Below, in pieces: positions 46,530 to 57,905 of a DNA stretch of 64,000 bases. Each line of letters starts with the position of its first letter. Within the stretch, counting starts at the first letter, position 1. The stretch comes from Hemileia vastatrix (Eukaryota; Basidiomycota; Pucciniomycetes; Pucciniales; Zaghouaniaceae). The DNA is taken from positions 42,885,183 to 42,949,182 of the forward strand of contig JASXTE010000002.1 in assembly GCA_030280995.1 (NCBI GenBank). The letters are read 5' to 3'. A model generated the notes under the pieces. It was not told the DNA's origin and ran no database searches. It was given only the letters and a program-made list of their open reading frames with translations. A program made the translations under genes and the position numbers.

Positions 46530-48023
46530 TATCAGGATGAGGTCAAGTACAAAGATGTGAACTCTCTTGAGTTGTCAGTTGTCTATAATATTTTAATGTT
46601 CCTTTATGAATACTGTAGTAAAAATCAATTAAGTATTAAAATATAACTCAATATAAGAGTCTCAGTAATTTTAATCTCCCTAATTATATATGGCTTAAAG
46701 TCTTATAGTTGGTAGGAAAATAGATTTAATAAATTCATATACTATTCAAAGACTTTATAAGTACTATTTATATGTATTGTAATTTTATTGGTTATATTTT
46801 TAATTGTAATGATAAAGAATGTCAAAAACAAGACCAAAAACCCCCTCCTTTTATACACAATAACTTCCCCAATAAACCCCTTGATTTACCAGCTCTATAA
46901 ACAGATAATAAAACCTCATTCCAGCTAATAGAAATTTCAAGAAACATAAAGAGTGACCAGTAACATAATTAGAATGATATCAACTGCCAAAATCCTGTAG
47001 TAATAGGGATAATCAATCAAAAATAAATAATAAGCAAATGAAGAGAGTATATGCATTTTATACATTGAAATAAAATACTAAAAAGGGAAAATTAAAACTA
47101 ATTATTACTCAATAATAAGGGAGATTAAGAGTAGAAATTTGGGGCTAATTATGGAATTATACTATGTGAAATCCCCATTCAAAAATAACCAAAATTGACT
47201 GAGAAACCACTTAAAAACCCAAAAAAGGGTGTGAGATGTGAGGTAACTACATGCAGTACTTAGAAGGCCCTTGCACAGGTAAATCCTTGACTAATTTACG
47301 CAAATCTAAGCCTGGTAGTGAATTAAAGGGCCCAGATTGAGGTCATTAATGAAATTAGTGCATATAAAAAGGGTCAATGCATTTATAATTAAGCTAAGAC
47401 ACTAAATAAGTGCCTGTCCCCTATTTTAGCATGCTTTCCCACAGTGGGCATAGAATGTGGGGTAATTATAGTTTGAAAAAGCTAAATTTTCTAAAAATGA
47501 AGCTATTCACACAGGAAAAATGCAGGCAGTATGTGTCCAGTACACAGAAGCCATTTCTGGCATAAAAAACACCAAATTTGAAAAACTTTATTTTTATGAA
47601 TTTGAGTAGCAAAATAAACAGCTCTAATCAAGACAAATTAATCTATCAAAGCACATTTTTAACATTATTAAATTTATATCACATATAGTCAACTTTCAAG
47701 TGATTTAAAGAGCATTTCTTGTTTTTCACATAAAATAATGAAAACAACAGCCTTAAGTCTCCTTAAAGATTATTTATCCTTATATTTAAGGCTCTTAAAT
47801 GTACCCTAACTTATTCAAACTTAATATTAGGTACATAAGACTTATAAAATGTGGATATATGTGTGTATATAAGGTGTTATATTGGCATATTTTGTATATT
47901 ATCATAAATTTACTTATGTATACTATTTGTGTACTCTAATTAAATGCTCCCATGTATATTACATGTTTTTAAAAAAACTTATAAGTAATTTTTTACTCAG
48001 TCCTTGGAGTATCCAGGCTGACA
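46530..48023 (-). repeat. gypsy4 3' LTR (family A)
   Basis: 1494 bp, reverse complement of the LTR at 1283-2776 and identical in length. On the minus strand it starts TGTCAGCCTGG at 48023; the opposite end reads ...CATCCTGATA on the minus strand, with one change from TGACA. The TATA box on the minus strand is at 46855-46849. 48024-48200 is the short, mostly noncoding region upstream of it. Confidence 0.93.
46849..46855 (-). promoter_or_regulatory. TATA box of gypsy4 3' LTR
   Basis: TATAAAA on the minus strand followed by GGAGGGGG and GGTCTTG, the same arrangement as in the solo family A LTRs. A matching box is in the partial 5' LTR at 61681-61675. Confidence 0.55.
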
Positions 48024-48200
48024 CTTTCCCACCCAAAAAAAATAAAAAAAATGATAAGTTATACACTTTTATTATTTTATGTTATTTTTCAGGTATTCAG
48101 AAAATTCTGTAGCATTAAAGATTAATTCTTTAAAGAAATGAAAAATAATAAAATATTATGAATAATGGGTTTTCAACCCCTCAGCTGGTGCAACAGAAAT

Positions 48201-49503
48201 TTATTTCTGTTTAAATTTTTTAAGAAGGGAGGATAGATTTGAAATTTCTTTTTCAGGTATCCATTAATCAAATTCATTTGATTTCCCATTTAATCTTAAT
48301 AAACGCTCAGTTCCTTTCACTTTAGTAAGGATTCTTTTCTTGGGAATTTTTTCAATCTCTGATTTTTAAACAATTTCTTCAGGTTGCTTTTTAGGCCTTC
48401 CCCTTCTTTTTGGAAATAAGTCAGGATCATTTGCATGGTAAGGTTTTAATAATGAGATAGGGAAAACCGGATGTTTCCTATCATATGGGGCATATAATAT
48501 GACTTCCACAGCATTATTACCAACCAATTTGCTTACTAAAAAAGGTCCTACAAATGGATCCTTCAATTTAACATTACCTTGTAAGTTAAAATGTAATGTT
48601 GAAATTAGGACTTCATCTCCTTTTTTGAGTTCAAATTCTTTATGAGATTGATCCCACCATTTCTTTTCATATTCAAATGCTTTTTGAATGCATTCCTCTG
48701 CATGCTTTCTACACATTTGTTGCATATTAATAAAGGATTTAGTGCCAGGGTGTATATCTAACCTTGGTAATTTATTTAAATGATTTACTGGGGTATTTGA
48801 TACATATCCCAGCCAGAGTTCAATTTTTTTTTCCTGTTACAGAATGAGTTTTGCTATTATAAAGAAATCCAAGGCCAGGAATTAATGTTAGCCAGTCATG
48901 TGTGAATTTTTCATTGTATTTGTAATCTAATCCAAAGGCACAATATCTTCTGATCATGTCTTCAAGAGTTTGTATCATTCTTTCAGCCAGCCCATCAGTT
49001 TGTGGTTGGTTTGCTGTAGACAATTTTAATTGAAAATCTGATACTTCCATCAAAGATGTCCAGAACTCTGAAGTAAATTTAGGGTCTCTTTCAGAAACTA
49101 TGGCTTTGGGAAGCCCAGAAGTATTCATCATTTGAGTCCACCATAGTAATGCCAAGTCTTTAGCAGATGCCTTTTTATGGGTAGGGATAAATTTACACAT
49201 TTTTGTTAATCTATCTACCATTACCCAGCATGAATTGAAACTTTCTTTTCCTGCTAATGGCAAGACAGTGATAAAATCCATGTTTATAATTTCCCATGAA
49301 GCTTTTGGCTGCTCTATTTGTTGTAACAACCTAGCTCTCTTCCCAGTTAATCTTTTAGATTTCTGACAAGATTCACATGTTTCAATGTATTTTTGTACAT
49401 CTTCTTTCATTTTTATCCACCAGGCTGTATTTTTAACTCTGGTTAATGTTTTGTTAGAATCAAAATGAACAGCTAAGATTTCATCATGACAAGTACTAAA
49501 CAT
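48201..49503 (-). pseudogene. gypsy4 integrase and chromodomain
   Basis: Zinc region HFDSNKT and CESCQKSK. Catalytic core: D in INMDFITVLP is kept, VSDRD of gypsy3 is VSERD (Asp to Glu), and E in DGLAERMIQ is kept. A frameshift lies at the GKK join near 48830. The GPF region (DPFVGPFLVSKLVGNNAVEV) follows. The chromodomain-like end (IEKIPKKRILTKVKG, WIPEKEISNL) contains two TAA codons and finishes with KKFKQK-stop at 48201. Confidence 0.87.
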
Positions 49504-51270
49504 TAACTCTTTTATAGAGGGTGGTATAACTATTAAATTACTAAGATTTTTTCTGTAATATATATATCAATCTTTAATTGACAGTTTACATTTTTCCAAC
49601 ACATTTTTATACTTTGGGGGCAATGTTTTAATTAATGCACTCATAGAGGCATTAGTTAGATCATTTAAAATCATAGATAATTTAGACAAATCTTTATCAG
49701 ATGAATAGTTTTTCTAATATATTTTGCATAAATTCTTCCTATAAATCCACTATATAAATCCCAAAGATATGTATAACCTCATTTTCAGGTACATAAGCAG
49801 GGTTGTCCCTATCATTTGGAAAAGGGCTTCTGGATAATAAATCCACATTAGAATGCAATGTTTCTGCTCTGTGAGTGGTTTTCATCCTTCCTCTGTACTC
49901 TTGTACAGCTAGTTGCCATCTAAACATGTGCCAATTAGGTGTTTTCATGTTTAGTAATGATTTTACTGCACTGAAATCTTTTATTTATTCAAACTTCTGG
50001 TACTCCAGATAGAAATGAAGTTTCTCCAAGGCCCACACAATGGCTAAATATTCCAGTTGGGTGGAACCATACCTTAACTCTGTCTTTCTTAAGGTTCTGG
50101 ATATATATCAGATAACTACTTCAGATAATTTCCCATTTATTATTTGTTTTTGTTTTAAAGTAGCACCTAAGCCTGTGAAGCTTGCATTAGTGTACAAGAT
50201 AAAAGGTAGTATAAAATCTGGTAGTCCCAATATTGGAGCTGACATTAAAAATTCCTTTAATTTAGCAAAGGTGTTTTGTCTTTCACTACTCCAAATGAAA
50301 GCCTCATTTTTCCTGATTAAAGTTGTTAAAGGGACTGAAATGAGTTAGTAGTTTTTTATATACTGTCTATAATACCCACAAATACCTAAAAATCTTCGAA
50401 AATATTTCACATTCTTAGGTATACTAATGTTTTTATTGCTGCCGATTTGTTCTGGTCAACAAAAATTTGTAATCCAGATACAACATGTCAAAGTAATTTC
50501 AAGGATTGAAACCCAAACTTACATTTCTTTAATGCAATTGTCATATTAATTTCATCTATCTTTTGAAATACTCTTTTAACATGATTTAAATGTTCATCAT
50601 ATGTTTTTGAAAACACTATGATTTCATCAATATAAACTAAAAGCCATCCTTCATGTATTTCCTGATGAAAAATACTATTTATCAGTTTTTGAAAGAGTGA
50701 AGGTGCATTCTTTGGGCCAAAAGGCATTCTCACATATTTAGATATTCCCATGTGTGTGGTTATGAGTAAGAAATTCTGAAAATTCTTTTCCACAAGAATC
50801 TGGTGGTAACCTTTGTTTCCATCAAGACAGGAAATATATTTTTCTCCTAGTAAGGTAGCATGGATAGAAGCTATCCTTGGTAGAGGGTAAATATCTTCTA
50901 CAGTGAATGTATTCAGAGCTCTGTAATCACCACATAATATTGCCTTATTGTTTTCACAAGAGATCAAAACTGATGAAATAACACAATACTTAGGTGTTTT
51001 GTCCACTTTTTCAACAATACTAGTTTCTAGAAATATTTTAATGTTGTCTTCAATTTCTTTCCTTTTTTTTGGGAGAAGCTGGGTAAGGTTTCTTTTTCCT
51101 GCTTCCCGGAATATTATCCAAATCACAAGTTAAAGAGATTTTCATCTAATGGTCTTTGACCAATCCTAGTTCATTTGAACCATAAGCAAATGCCATAGGA
51201 TAAGATTTTATCAATCTAAAAATATTGTTTTCATCAATATTTGAGAGTTGAGGACTGAAAGAGGCTTTTT
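49504..51270 (-). pseudogene. gypsy4 reverse transcriptase and RNase H
   Basis: RT open at 51126-50488: LCGDYRALNTF, CLDGNKGYHQILV, MPFGPKNAPSLFQ. The active site reads VYIDEIIVFSKT, so the second catalytic Asp is Glu. The RT connection and RNase H (50487-49739) are in several frames; recognisable pieces are ALEKLHFYLEYQKFE, SAVKSLLNMKTPN and WQLAVQEYRGRMKTTHRAE. Stops are frequent, so this region is clearly inactive. Confidence 0.85.
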
Positions 51271-51286
51271 GTATTTCATTTTTCAA

Positions 51287-51712
51287 TTATACCACTTCAT
51301 AGGTGGTTCTTCCACATTGCAGTTGTTCTTCTTTAGGAGAAATGGAATAAACTGAATTTTCAGAGCAAATCTTGAATTTTCTTTTCCCATTTAAGCCTAT
51401 AGTGAAGCAACTATTTGCAGGATCTAGTTTGATGCCAAATTTTGTCAATATGTCATTGCCAATAATAAACCAATCACTGCAATTATTATTATCCATTGCC
51501 ACAAATTCACCCACTGCTCTTACATATCCATTATTATATTTAAAGAATAAAGCAGTTTTGTATTTTCCGATTGTATTTAATACTGAACCAAAAACCCTCC
51601 AGCTCTTTGTCTGTACAATTTCTAGTTTTTCTTTATACTTACTATCAAGTTTTATTAATGTGTTAATAGAAACTACACTACCTGCAGCCCCAGTGTCAAG
51701 ACTTGCATTCAT
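51287..51712 (-). pseudogene. gypsy4 aspartic protease
   Basis: SLDTGAAGSVVSINTLIKLD keeps the D-T-G triplet. It continues FGSVLNTIGKYKTALFFKY and IGNDILTKFGIKLDPANS as in gypsy3. The frame ends at 51287, and the pol-like reading follows in phase after that stop (LKNEIQKASFSPQ). It is open in itself but belongs to a broken polyprotein. Confidence 0.82.
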
Positions 51713-52989
51713 TTCTTTTCCACATATAATAACAGGCGCTCTATTAGGTGTTATTTTGTAATTATCATGAGATTCATCTTTATATATTTCAGCTTATTCA
51801 ATGGAAGTTAAAGATGTATCTGTATGAGGTATTGCATCATTCAGGAAAATAATATCCTATTCTAATACATATATCTCATTTTTATCATCACTGTAAGAAA
51901 TGATACTTTTACAATCCTCAATAGATTCCTCCTTTTCATTTTCATGATTACTTGGTTCAGAAGCTTGTGAGTCTTCAATAACATTTATTCTCTTCTTACT
52001 AGTATGACCTTTAGCTCAAGGTTCATTATATTTGTGACAAGTGTTATTTTTTTATCTTTTAGGGACATGGGGAGCTGAAGGTTTTTTCTTCTCCACTGGT
52101 AAATTATTTGTAGTAGGTTTTACCACGTCAACACTTTGTCTGTAATTACTATACTTGGTTTCATACTTGTGGTTTAATAATATTTCATTGCATATATTAA
52201 TAAACCCAGAAGTATCTCTGATGGTTTCAGTTCTAGCTACAATAATGTCTCTGACTGATATAGGCAATTTATATATTATTTCTTCTTTCCACTCATCATA
52301 ATCCTTTTTTGGATCCATGGCTTTCATAATTTTTAATAAATTCATTAAAAATACCATCAGATTATCTTCAGCATTTTGATTATATCTGGTTTTCTCATAC
52401 AATCTTTGTTGAGTGATTCTAAATTTTTGGCCACCAAATTGCCTTTCAATTAGTGCCTTCCATTCATTCCAGGAGTAGTTAATTCCATCACTCAATAAAG
52501 ATTCAAACCATAATAAGGCCACATTTGTAAATAAAGATATCAATTTTGATGTAATTTCTTCATCAGGTAATTTGCATAAAAATTTTAAGTTATCAATTCT
52601 CTGAATGAATTGTTGCCAATCGGAATTTGAATCCCAGTCAAAAGAAGGGTACTGATCTAACTTAGGCCAGTTCTTTTGGTTAGTTTTTGCGTCCCTAACC
52701 TGAGAAATATTAAGTAATTCACTTACTTTAGAAAGATGATCATGTATATCATCCTTTACTGATTTTTTATTATCAGAGCCCATGACACTATTTTCATGTT
52801 CAATAATTGGTTTATCATCTGAGTGTTTCATAAAAACTGGTACTCTTTCCACATTGGAGGTATTATCTTTTACTTTATCAGTATTTCTCAAAATGTTAGC
52901 TATTTCAATTTCTATTCTTTGTAACCTATCCTTTGTTACAGGTACATGTGTTGAGGTATCATTCACATTTGAAAAAGACAATTTTACGC
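51713..52989 (-). pseudogene. gag: gypsy4 Gag, C-terminal part
   Basis: Open at 53005-52052 apart from its first few codons, which lie in the family C LTR. Capsid-like region NWPKLDQYPSFDWDSNSDWQ, EEITSKLISLFTNVALLWFE, RQFGGQKFRITQQRLYEKTR, then WKEEIIYKLPISVRDIIVART. The zinc-knuckle region near 52035-52000 is degraded (CHKYNEP, stop, AKGH). An acidic linker to the protease follows. The N-terminal part of the same Gag lies at 59681-60342, beyond the inserted element. Confidence 0.86.
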
Positions 52990-54090
52990 TGTGGTCTTCC
53001 AACATTGGCAGAGCCCTTTGTTGGTCTGTTTGGCGTTGTTTTGATATGCCTTAAATGGCATTGTTTAATAATTAGGTGTTTTTCTGGAATTATTCAGAGA
53101 ATATTGGGACTACAGGGATGTGGGTATTACCATTGGATAGTCCTGGTTTTTCTCTATATCTGATATCTTGTGAAATTTTTCATATTCTAAGTATTTAAGG
53201 GATTTTTTCTCATTTTTCATTTTAAAAGATTGCTGTTTAATTATATTTTTTGCGTTTTACAGGCTAACCTTAAGTCTTAGGGTTCAGTGCTTAGTACCAT
53301 TAGAATGGGCTAATTTTTCTCTATCTTTCATTTCACAATGTTGTTATAGCTTAATTATGTGTTTTAAAGGTTTTAGTAGTTGTAGTAGATTTTTTTAAGT
53401 ATTTCAGGTACTTTTGGGAGGTTTTTGATGGTTTTCTGGCTTCAGGGTGTTCTGGCTGCCTCAGGTGGGCCTCCCAATGTTGGGCGGACCCTCCGCCTCA
53501 GTACTGGAAGGCTGAAAAGTGTTTCTAGAGAGGTTTTATGCAATTTGGCACTCAGAAACACAAAATTTGTTGGTGTGCATGGGCTCTTAGATAGTGGTCT
53601 TTGTGTATTTAGTGAATAGGACAGTTTGGGGAACTTTAATCGTCATACAACCATCTGGAGGTGATATCCTTGTTCCTCACTCAGTTTTCACTGTTTTCTG
53701 GCCACAATTGGCTGTGTTTGTTGCAAGTTTAGTTCTTCATTTAACTCAACTTTGGAAACTGTCTTCTCTGGTGTAGTCTTGCAAGCTATATCAAGTATTA
53801 TTGCTGTCTCTGGTGTGGATTTGCAACCTACATCAAGTATCATTGCTTTCTCTGGTGTGAACATTGGTCTACATTTCAGTTCTTTGGTTTGGTAGTCTGT
53901 CTGGAGACTACTTTCTTGGCTTATCAGGCAGTCAAGTGTATTGGAAAAGGGGATTTAAACAACAGGAACCAATTTACTGTAGCAGATAAATCTCACTTAT
54001 ACTTTTCTAAAGGGACAGGGGATTTTCTTTCTGGGTTTTCTCCAACTCCCTTGGTCAAGGCCTATAGCTAGTACTATATGATTGTCTACA
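52990..54090 (+). repeat. Family C 5' LTR
   Basis: Starts TGTGGTCTTCCAACATTGGC and ends GATTGTCTACA. Collinear with 58579-59680, with visible divergence in the GC-rich block near 53460 (CCTCCCAATGTTGGGCGG against CCTCCTGACGTCGGGCCG). Short ORFs inside it are not supported. Confidence 0.92.
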
Positions 54091-54094
54091 TTTC

Positions 54095-54112
54095 TGGCAC
54101 CCAATGTGGGGT
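54095..54112 (+). promoter_or_regulatory. Primer-binding site, family C, tRNA-Lys type
   Basis: TGGCACCCAATGTGGGGT, four bases after the LTR. Against the lysine-tRNA(CUU) primer site TGGCGCCCAACGTGGGG it differs at two transitions. The old copy at 9494-9513 supports the assignment. Confidence 0.75.
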
Positions 54113-54292
54113 ACAAATCTGTTGGCTTTTTGGAATCTCTGTTGATCTACACTTCTCTCTTTGGTGGATCTCCTTTGGTGGATTTTGAATTTGGTGCTAT
54201 ATCTGTTTTTGGTTGGTATAGGGGTCTTCTTTTCTGTTGCATTTGGTCCCTCCTAGGTCTTTAAGGCTATTGGGGGGGGACTTTGGCTTTTT

Positions 54293-55192
54293 TTGGATGG
54301 AGTTTGTAGGCTGTTACTTGGATTTGCTAGGATGGTTAGGATTCAGTCTTGGGATGGTTCAAGGTTTTTGGGGGAGGATGAAAAGGGGTTTTTGGCTAGG
54401 TTTGAGGTTGCTTCTGAGATTGATGGGGCCTCACTTTTGGACATGGTTAGGCAAGTAATCTTTTTCATTGGTAATAGGGAGGTGGAGAAGGAAGTTTCTG
54501 GTATGGCAGGATATAGGAGTCAGGACTGGAGGAAGTTGAAGATTGAAATGGTTAAAAGGTGGCCTACTACTTTCTCAATGTTGGATCTTCATGGGATTGC
54601 TAGGAAATGTGAATTTAAACGTGGTGTAACTTCTCTTTCTCAGTATGGGGAATTTATGGAGGAGTTTGGGGAGGCTCTGGATTATCTGGTATATAATGAT
54701 ATATTACCACATGAAGATGAGACCAATTATGTATTTTGGAGCTCCATGGGTAGGGATGTAAAGGTGGAGGTTATGAGGATTCTTTTCAAGGCTGACTTGA
54801 TGAAGACTCTTCCAAATTGGGAAAATAGGATTCCTTCTATGGCTGTTTTAAAGGATGTTATTCTGGTATATTTGGATGGTATGAAGGATAGGGATGTGGA
54901 ATCTGGAGAGGAAATACTGTTGGACAGAGAGGTTCAGAAGACTCTGGTGGAAATTTTAGCTTCTGGGGAGGTGTTGGAGCTATCAAATTCAGAAGATGGT
55001 GATTCTGATGATTTTTTTGAAGCTTATTTTTCTTTTCCAGAGGATACTATGGGAACTCAGGAATGTGTTTCACTGGATGTTTTGGAGATGTATGCACTAG
55101 AGGATAAGTATATTTCCTTAAGTTTGGATGAATTATGTGGGAAGGAGGATTTGTCTGGTCATGATGAAGGATTTTGGGATAATGAGAAGTAA
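54293..55192 (+). CDS. Family C Gag-like protein
   Basis: Open for 299 codons from an upstream TTG; the first ATG is at 54332 (MVRIQSWDG). Features in order: VRIQSWDGSRF, VRQVIFFIGNREVEKEVSG, KRWPTTFSMLDLHGIARK, SQYGEFMEEFGEALDYL, FWSSMGRDVKVEVMRILFK, then an acidic C-terminus. It matches the 8618-9290 and 63038-64000 copies. The copy at 63038 starts earlier (MASGSSIPVV), so the true start here may have been lost in the G-run at 54271-54278. No zinc knuckle remains in this copy, although the 63-kb copy has one. Probably capsid-forming. Confidence 0.72.
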   Translation: MDGVCRLLLGFARMVRIQSWDGSRFLGEDEKGFLARFEVASEIDGASLLDMVRQVIFFIGNREVEKEVSGMAGYRSQDWRKLKIEMVKRWPTTFSMLDLHGIARKCEFKRGVTSLSQYGEFMEEFGEALDYLVYNDILPHEDETNYVFWSSMGRDVKVEVMRILFKADLMKTLPNWENRIPSMAVLKDVILVYLDGMKDRDVESGEEILLDREVQKTLVEILASGEVLELSNSEDGDSDDFFEAYFSFPEDTMGTQECVSLDVLEMYALEDKYISLSLDELCGKEDLSGHDEGFWDNEK

Positions 55193-56218
55193 TCTGTGGT
55201 GGATGAATGGTTTTTGAGGGATGATTATTTTTCTTTCTCATGTTCAGATAATGGCTTATTGGAGGAGGATGTATCAGTTTAATTTTTGAATGGACAGAAA
55301 TATTCTGTCTTGGATCTTTTTCTAATAGAGTAAGATTATTTTTAGGTGGTTCCCTCAAGATCAGAAGGTCTCTGCCTAAAGGAGAATTTTTCTTTGATGT
55401 TATAGATGTTATTCTGGAGGATTTTGCAGATTCTAAGCAAGATTCCTATAGTGAAAAGGAAAATTGTGATGTTTTGGATGTCACTGGTATGGAGGTTGAT
55501 TTTAAAGATGTGTTGGAGGTTCCAGATGTTTCACAGGGTGGAGAATTAATTGGTTCTGGTGATGTGAACTATGGTAGACTCAGTGTATGGTGGAGGATGG
55601 ATGATTTGTTTCAAGGTCTGATGTTGAGATTTCAGAATTGGAAGAGGAGCTTAGGGGGTTCAGGACCTAGGGGAAAACTTATTTGTTTCAACCTTTGGAT
55701 TTCAAGAATCTGATTCATCTGAAATGAGGATAAACTACTTAATTGTTTTGGTTTTGCTTAATTTGGCCTCTATGTATTTGGTCAGGATTTTTTTTTGTTT
55801 TATCCAATTCTTATCAGTCTCTCTCATTCAAGTCTCTATATAAAAAAGGAAAAAAAAAGAAAAGAAAAAAAATCTTAGTATAATGAAGATGGGTATTTTA
55901 TTTAAAAGAAAATGAAGATAAAAATGATGATCATTGGTTTTATCTAACCATCCAGCATAAGGTTAAACTGCAAAATTTTATTTCTAAATTGGATTTTTTT
56001 GGCTTTCAAGAATTTTGATGGTTTTTTTAATGATTTTGGGCTTTTATGGGAGAAGATTTGTGTTCGAAAATCTTTTTTTTGTTAGAAGGTACCCAGGGGT
56101 TTTTAGTCCACCATGACTTTAAACTGGAAATTCTTTTGGTCTTCAAGTGCTGGACCCCTCATGCTGATTGGTTTTGTTTAATTTTTTTGGATGTTTTGTT
56201 TTTGTTAGAAGGTACGCA
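55193..56218 (+). other. Acidic extension of family C gag, then AT-rich sequence
   Basis: Between 55193 and 55713 the sequence still encodes strongly acidic peptides in shifting frames (FDVIDVILEDFADSKQDS, FKDVLEVPDVSQGGEL), suggesting a decayed C-terminal region. From 55714 to 56218 it is T-rich with no gene recognised, apart from the first isolated copy of the CTTTAAACTGG repeat word near 56118. Confidence 0.45.
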
Positions 56219-57865
56219 GGGGGGGCTTCTAGATTTTATTTTGGAAAGTGTGGGGGTAACTGATGAGCTGGCTTCTCTGTAGAACAGTTAACCCAGAATG
56301 TCTGTTTCAAGCCTTTAGTTTTTTTCTAGTTGAATTCTAGTGTTTTTTTTGTGATTCAGGTTTTTAGTCCTCTATTACTTTAAACTGGATTGCCTTGGAT
56401 GTCTATTGGTGATTTTGGATTGGTGGTGGATCACTGGTGGTCTCCCATAATTTTTACTTATTGGAGGTAGCCCACCTAGTGATCTTTTCTGTAGACCTGG
56501 AGCTGGCTTTGCTATTTGGTTTTAGGGTGTTGGCTATGAAAGTGGTGGATTCAAGAATATTTTCTTTTTTCTCTTTTTTTCTTTAATTTTTTTATTGAGG
56601 CTATTTTTGTTCAAAGGCTCAAGATAGGGCTCTGGCAATGTTTTTGGTAGAAGAGGAGGAGTCAAAAGAAGAAAACAATAATAATAATTTTTTTTTTACA
56701 TGCCACTACATCATCGTGTACTTGGATAAGGGTAATGTATCACCGGATCAGCTCATCAATTGGCTGGGGGATACCATTTTATTTTTTTTATTTTTTAAAG
56801 CAGGTTATATATTTTGGCTATTATGGTTTTTGGTTTGGGGATTTATGGGCTATATCTTCAAGAATTTTTTTCTGGAATGTCCTTAGAGACTTTAAACTGA
56901 TCTTTAATTTATGGGATATATCTTCAAGATTTTTTTCTTGAAAGTTCTTCAAGACTTTATACTGATCCTTTAATTATGGGCTCAAGATTTTTTGATGGAA
57001 AGTCCCCCAAGACTATAAACTGAGGAATGGGAGGCAGTGTGAGGTGGAAGTTTAAAGGCAGAAGGATCCAAGGGGGAACATCTGAATTTTTTAAAGGCAA
57101 GTTTGGGGGTGACTGATGGGCTGGCAGCTCTATATACAGTTACCCAAGAAAGTTAGTTACTTCTCTAAATATTTTTCTGGTTGATCTCTGGTTCTGGGTT
57201 CTGTGATTCAGGTTTTTGAAGTCCCCCAAGACTATAAAATGAGGATTTTTGGAGTCCCCCAAGACTATAAAATGAGGGCTGTTAGTCCCCCAAGACTTTA
57301 AACTGAGGGCTGGTAGTCCGTCAAGACTTTAAACTGAACACTGGAAGTCCTCCAAGACTTAAAACTGGCTATTTATTTAAAGATTGCTTCAAGATTTTTA
57401 TTTTTTATTACTACTGTGGATATTTAAGTCCAACAAAACTTTAAAATGAACACTGTGGACAGTCCATCAAGACTTTAAACTGAGAAATAGTACAGTCCCC
57501 CAAGACTTTAAACTGAGGATGGTTGTTGGCTGAGTCCTTCAGGAGTATAAATGGATAATGTGGAGTTGGTGTGATTCTGGCAGAGGGCATCCAAGGGGGA
57601 GTCTCTGAATTTTGTTAAGGAAAGTGTGGGGGTAGCTGATGAGCTGGATGCTCTGTAGAACAGTTACCCTAGAATGTTAGCTTGCTTCTTTGGTCTTTAA
57701 TGTTTTGATCTCTGGTTCTGTCATTTTGATTCAAGTTTTTAAGTCCCCCAAGACTATAAACTGAGGGTTTTTAAGTCCCCCAAGAATATAAAATGAGGGC
57801 TGTTAGTCCCCCCAAGACTTAAAACTGAGGATTGGTCCCCCAAGACTTTAAAATGAGGAGTTTTT
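56219..57865 (+). repeat. Periodic repeat block in family C element
   Basis: Two interleaved repeat types. The short unit (about 31 bases, core AGTCCCCCAAGACTTTAAAC followed by TGAGG) recurs about 14 times between 57000 and 57865, with looser copies back to 56870. The long unit (about 150-190 bases, containing GTGGGGGTAACTGATGAGCTGG, CTCTGTAGAACAGTTA and GTGATTCAGGTTTTT-like parts) occurs three times, near 56245-56365, 57095-57220 and 57620-57745. The short units cluster after each long unit. Copies vary by point changes and no frame stays open. The spacers are too short and too variable for a CRISPR array. Confidence 0.8.
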
Positions 57866-57905
57866 ATTTTTTATTTATAAATCAAGATTTTCAGGCAAGA
57901 AGAAA

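Noticed and set aside
53425..54264. Several 60-70 codon frames in the family C LTRs
   Set aside because: They recur because the LTR is repeated, but they have no shared start, no domain, and are disrupted in the 62-kb LTR.
57000..57865. Possible CRISPR array
   Set aside because: The repeats are degenerate, nearly contiguous, with no uniform unique spacers, and lie inside an LTR element of a eukaryotic genome.
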